Below, one piece after another: positions 41,095 to 44,383 of a stretch of DNA of 44,383 bases. The notes under the pieces are model-generated. The model was not told the origin of the DNA. It did not search any database and saw nothing but the letters and a program-made list of their open reading frames with translations. The stretch lies in NCBI GenBank assembly GCA_023231475.1, contig JALJEE010000548.1, positions 1 through 44,383 of the forward strand. The letters run 5' to 3'. Both the position numbers and the translations under genes were made by a program. Origin of the DNA: Seison nebaliae. Taxonomy: Eukaryota; Rotifera; Pararotatoria; Seisonacea; Seisonidae. Position 1 is the stretch's first letter. The number at the start of each line of letters is the position of its first letter.

Positions 41095-42579
41095 ATGCTA
41101 TGTTTTATTTTCTTTTTATTCTTCGTGATACAACTCAACGAAAGCACGAATCCTGCCATTTCGGCGCGTCCTAAGGCATCTTATATTTACAACAAGATAT
41201 CTACATGGAAAGAGGGTGAAAAACTAGGACCATATTTACCGTTCATATTACCTCAATTAACTGTAATACCAGTTCCAAATTATGTAAAGGATCCTCTTGA
41301 CCATTTTACGATTCAAATATCCAAATATCCAAATCCACCCAATCTGAAGTATATTGACGAAGCTCAAAAGCGTTTCGCATCGTATTATCGGGAGATGGAT
41401 CATTTTCTTACTTATTTAGTGGCACTAAAACGATCATATCACCTTACATTCGTTTCGTTCGCTGTGAAACTTTTAATGGTGATACTTTCACTTGAAGAAA
41501 CAGTTAAACGTTACGATATTAAATATATGTTTTCAGAGAACCGAACGCATGCTATAACTGAATTACATGGAGTAGTTACTGAATTTAATACTCACTGTTT
41601 GCCGTTCCTCCATCAACATGTCGATCCTAGATCATGGAGCAATCTTAACACAGTAACAGTACAAGAAGTTAATGCAGCACACGGAATGCATACCAACAAA
41701 ATAAAGGGAGAACCACTGTATGTGTATTGTGGTAGAAGAATAATGGATCTGCAATGGGTATATGAAAATCTGTATAATTCAACAATCACCCATATTGAAG
41801 TCTATATGAAAGTAGTTAAAGGGTTCCCACAAGGATTTCGAGGATTTGAGCTAATAGAACCGAATCTTTTTTTTAAATTTAACCGTGATTTCAGAGCTCT
41901 TGGTTTTCATTTAGGGGAGGCAACAAGTATAATTGCGCGAGAATATGAGTACTTTCGAAAATTCAATACTCGAAAGAACCTTCCGCTCTATTATCGTTTG
42001 ATGTTGAATTTTGTACCGATTGAGAATATTGATCTGAGTAACAAGTGGACAAAAGAGAGTGCCGATGTATTAGAGGATATTCAGAGAAATATATATGTAA
42101 GTCGAGCTGAACGTCCATTTTTGGCAAGTAAGTATTGGAACCTACGCCTAAATGGGGAATTCATTGAGCATGTCCAAGAAGCAAAAAAAGATTACAGTTG
42201 GCTGGTTGTTAATTTTACCACTACTAGAACTACCAGTCGTGTTCAATACGTAGAGCAGTTTATGTCTGAAAAAACAACAATAATGAGTACACTCGCAATG
42301 GTATATGATATTGATTCCGTCGAATACGTACAATATTTACTTGAACGTCTCACTATGAACGGTTGGATAACACCAAGAAAACGTCAAACATACTCCGAGA
42401 GAATAAATAATGGAACTGCTCTACCTCATTTAAAACAACCAAACCTCTATACCGTTACAACTACAACACCAGATAATGGTGAATTAAAGAGGAAGATTAT
42501 TTCAACACCTATGAGTAGGTTTTTAAATGTTTGTAAGAAATTTGTATCTGGATTGGGCATAGATGCTCCAACTGAATAG
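41095..42579 (+). CDS. putative secreted protein of unknown function, 494 residues, single exon
   Basis: The start is ATG 41095, giving a typical signal peptide (MLCFIFFLFFVIQLNESTNP); longer readings from upstream have no ATG. No domain was recognised. The mature protein is rich in aromatic residues and helices, with few cysteines (FNTHCLPF, VYCGRR, NVCKKF), and contains FPQGFRGFELIEPNLFFKFN, LPLYYRLMLNFVPIENI and EKTTIMSTLAMVYDIDSVEY. A TATA box precedes it and no introns are needed, unlike most genes here. A truncated copy sits directly upstream, so the locus has undergone tandem duplication. Lineage-specific secreted families in parasitic or commensal arthropods often look like this, but that is only an analogy. 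Confidence 0.78.
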   Translation: MLCFIFFLFFVIQLNESTNPAISARPKASYIYNKISTWKEGEKLGPYLPFILPQLTVIPVPNYVKDPLDHFTIQISKYPNPPNLKYIDEAQKRFASYYREMDHFLTYLVALKRSYHLTFVSFAVKLLMVILSLEETVKRYDIKYMFSENRTHAITELHGVVTEFNTHCLPFLHQHVDPRSWSNLNTVTVQEVNAAHGMHTNKIKGEPLYVYCGRRIMDLQWVYENLYNSTITHIEVYMKVVKGFPQGFRGFELIEPNLFFKFNRDFRALGFHLGEATSIIAREYEYFRKFNTRKNLPLYYRLMLNFVPIENIDLSNKWTKESADVLEDIQRNIYVSRAERPFLASKYWNLRLNGEFIEHVQEAKKDYSWLVVNFTTTRTTSRVQYVEQFMSEKTTIMSTLAMVYDIDSVEYVQYLLERLTMNGWITPRKRQTYSERINNGTALPHLKQPNLYTVTTTTPDNGELKRKIISTPMSRFLNVCKKFVSGLGIDAPTE

Positions 42580-44383
42580 ATGCAAAAATAATCAAAGATA
42601 ATTCAATGTAAAAACTGTCTAATTTAGTTTAATTATAATATCTTTAAAAAAATATAATGTTATCTTATGAGCATATTCATCTATTTCTTTGAAATAAGAG
42701 GGGAAAAAAAGGAACAAGCTGCAGAAAAATTCACTCATTTATCGGAAAAAATATATCATGAAAGATAAAAGAGAAAAAATTAATCTGTAAATTCCTATAC
42801 AGGGACATTTCCAACATCGCACTCGAGCAAAATCCTCAAAACACTCGGCTGACTTTTTCCATCAGGGTTTTGGTAGAAATTAAAGTACGTACAGTCAAGG
42901 AAATAATGATAGTTACTGTAAAGTCTATGTTACTGACAAGGCTTCTAAATTTTTAAGGAACGAAATAAAGATAGGACATATATGAAAAAATTAGTTTTTT
43001 CATTAATATTGAGGTATTTCCCCTTTTGTTCTGAAATGGCTGGGCTCAGGATTTATTTAATTCAAATTCGAATAAACAAATAATAAATGAAGTCAGAAAG
43101 GAGTTCCTTGACGAGAATGGAAAGTACTTATGAATGTAAGCTTGATAGGCTTAGGGGATGAAAGAGATTATTTAGAACTGAAAGATTTAGTAAGACTGTT
43201 GTAAGAACACTTGTTGCTTAGCAACCACAAAGAAGTTATGAAGAGAGGAAGATAAGCTAGGATCACTTTATTTAGGATAAGATGCAAGATGAAAAACGAG
43301 CATATTGATAAGTGATAGAAGATAAAAAGAATATCTTTTGTCTGATGGTCCATTAGGTATAATGGCCATTATTCAAATGAGGGTATAGCGTGTGCCAGCG
43401 GTTATGTTGCAGTCATGTGAGATAGTAATTTGGATAGGAATGAGAGGATAGTGTAAGTTCGCGGTTATGTGTGAGTCGCGAATGAGGGAGTAGTGCGAGA
43501 ATGTGTGTTCTGTGGAGAATATCAGTTTGTGTGTAAGTCTGTATTTTATGTCGTGGCGTCAGTTGTATATTGTATTATTAATATTGTTGTTAATGTGCAT
43601 CATATGACGGGAATGGTAGTTGGAGTTGATAGTAGCTTAATTACAGCTGTTGTCCATCCTATATGAACATACGGAAATGAGGGGAAGCGGAAGTATGAGA
43701 CGGAAAGAAGGTGGATGACGTATGGAATGATTTTAAATGGATTGGAGATGAGACGTAAATAGAGGAATAACGGAAGAGGTAAAAACTATATAGAATATCT
43801 GCAGTAAAAGTATAATTCTTCGAATGAAAGATAAAACTAAATTGGTATGAATTCCCTTCTTCGCTAGTAGTTTGATGATTATAGTATTTTGGTCTCTGCT
43901 TAAATAGTTGAATTATGGTCGTTAATCATTTATGGTCTGGCGAACGTATCTTGTGAATAGATGTGGTTAGGTGGTAAGAATGTGTGGGTAAAGTTTAGGG
44001 AGAATGTATTGATAAGTAGAGATTATGTGCGAGGAGTTGATATTACGTTTAGACTTATCGATATTATTTATGATAGTTTTATAGTTCTCATTTTATCGGT
44101 TCCACAGATGGTGATCGATGAGTGACGGTTGTGGTTGGTAACGTAATATAGTCCATTATATATATAGGTTAAAAGATGATTGATAGCCCATTGAACGTAG
44201 AGTAAAGGATAAAATATTAGGGTCATTAAGCACAGCACTACAATTATTTAGAAACAGAAATTGAGTAAAAAAACAGAACAGAAAATACAAAAATCACAAT
44301 TTTCACTTGAGTTTATTGAACTTTTAGCTTTTATGTTGAATTAGTGGCGTTCATTGTTGATTTATTTTTAATAGGGAAACACC
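42580..44383. other. right-end region without recognisable genes, G over C skewed
   Basis: No supported frame in 1.8 kb. From about 43370 to 44240 the plus strand is poor in C and rich in G and T (for example GTGTGCCAGCGGTTATGTTG), unlike the balanced AT-rich spacers elsewhere. GCGGTTATGT occurs twice (near 43398 and 43461). It could be a non-coding transcript, a UTR or intron of a gene beyond the window, or satellite decay. Confidence 0.4.

Noticed and set aside
1-44383. tRNA or rRNA genes
   Set aside because: I looked for TPsiC-loop-like GGTTCRAATCC boxes and conserved rRNA stretches on both strands and found none I could support; a covariance-model scan would be decisive.

Overview
The window looks like nuclear DNA of a small-genome arthropod, most likely a mite (inference). 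It is strongly AT-rich. Most genes carry 40-100 bp GT-AG introns and lie close together on both strands. One gene is a divergent chemosensory ionotropic receptor (IR), a protostome family. No sequence seen here fixes the species.

Layout. Bases 1-2120 are nested DNA transposons: a mariner/Tc1-like transposase (minus strand, running off the left edge) appears to have landed inside a hAT transposase gene whose right end is at about 2119. From 2.5 to 29.9 kb is the gene-rich part: OGDH E1 (+, 5 exons), RNase T2 (-, 5 exons), an unrecognised secreted protein (-), an ionotropic receptor (+, 9 exons), PIGU (-, 10 exons), TOM70 (-, 2 exons), a small multi-membrane-span protein (+), a 1309-residue CUB/Kunitz-like membrane protein (+), a small coiled-coil protein (-) and a triple-FLYWCH zinc-finger protein (-). 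From 31.4 to 36.3 kb a TATA promoter, a probable 5'UTR intron and one long open frame encode a 1489-residue protein that I cannot assign.

From 36.5 to 40.1 kb lies a repeat graveyard. It holds a hAT-like MITE of about 400 bp abutting a Ty3/gypsy integrase fossil, a hAT-type terminus followed by eight roughly 30-bp repeats, a Tc1/mariner 3' fragment, and two arrays built on a GGTGGCGAAA(A/T)C(A/G)CC motif on either side of that fragment. From 40.3 to 42.6 kb is a tandem duplication: a 494-residue putative secreted protein of unknown function preceded by a degenerate 5'-truncated copy. The last 1.8 kb has no recognisable gene.

The genes do not form a pathway. OGDH and TOM70 are mitochondrial (TCA cycle; preprotein import), PIGU and RNase T2 act in the ER and secretory/lysosomal route, and the IR and CUB/Kunitz protein are surface proteins. 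Splice models were made by eye from reading frame, phase and homology; every coding sum is an exact multiple of three. The best candidates for something undescribed are the 1489-residue protein, the CUB/Kunitz-like receptor, the duplicated secreted gene and the palindromic minisatellite that brackets a transposon fragment.
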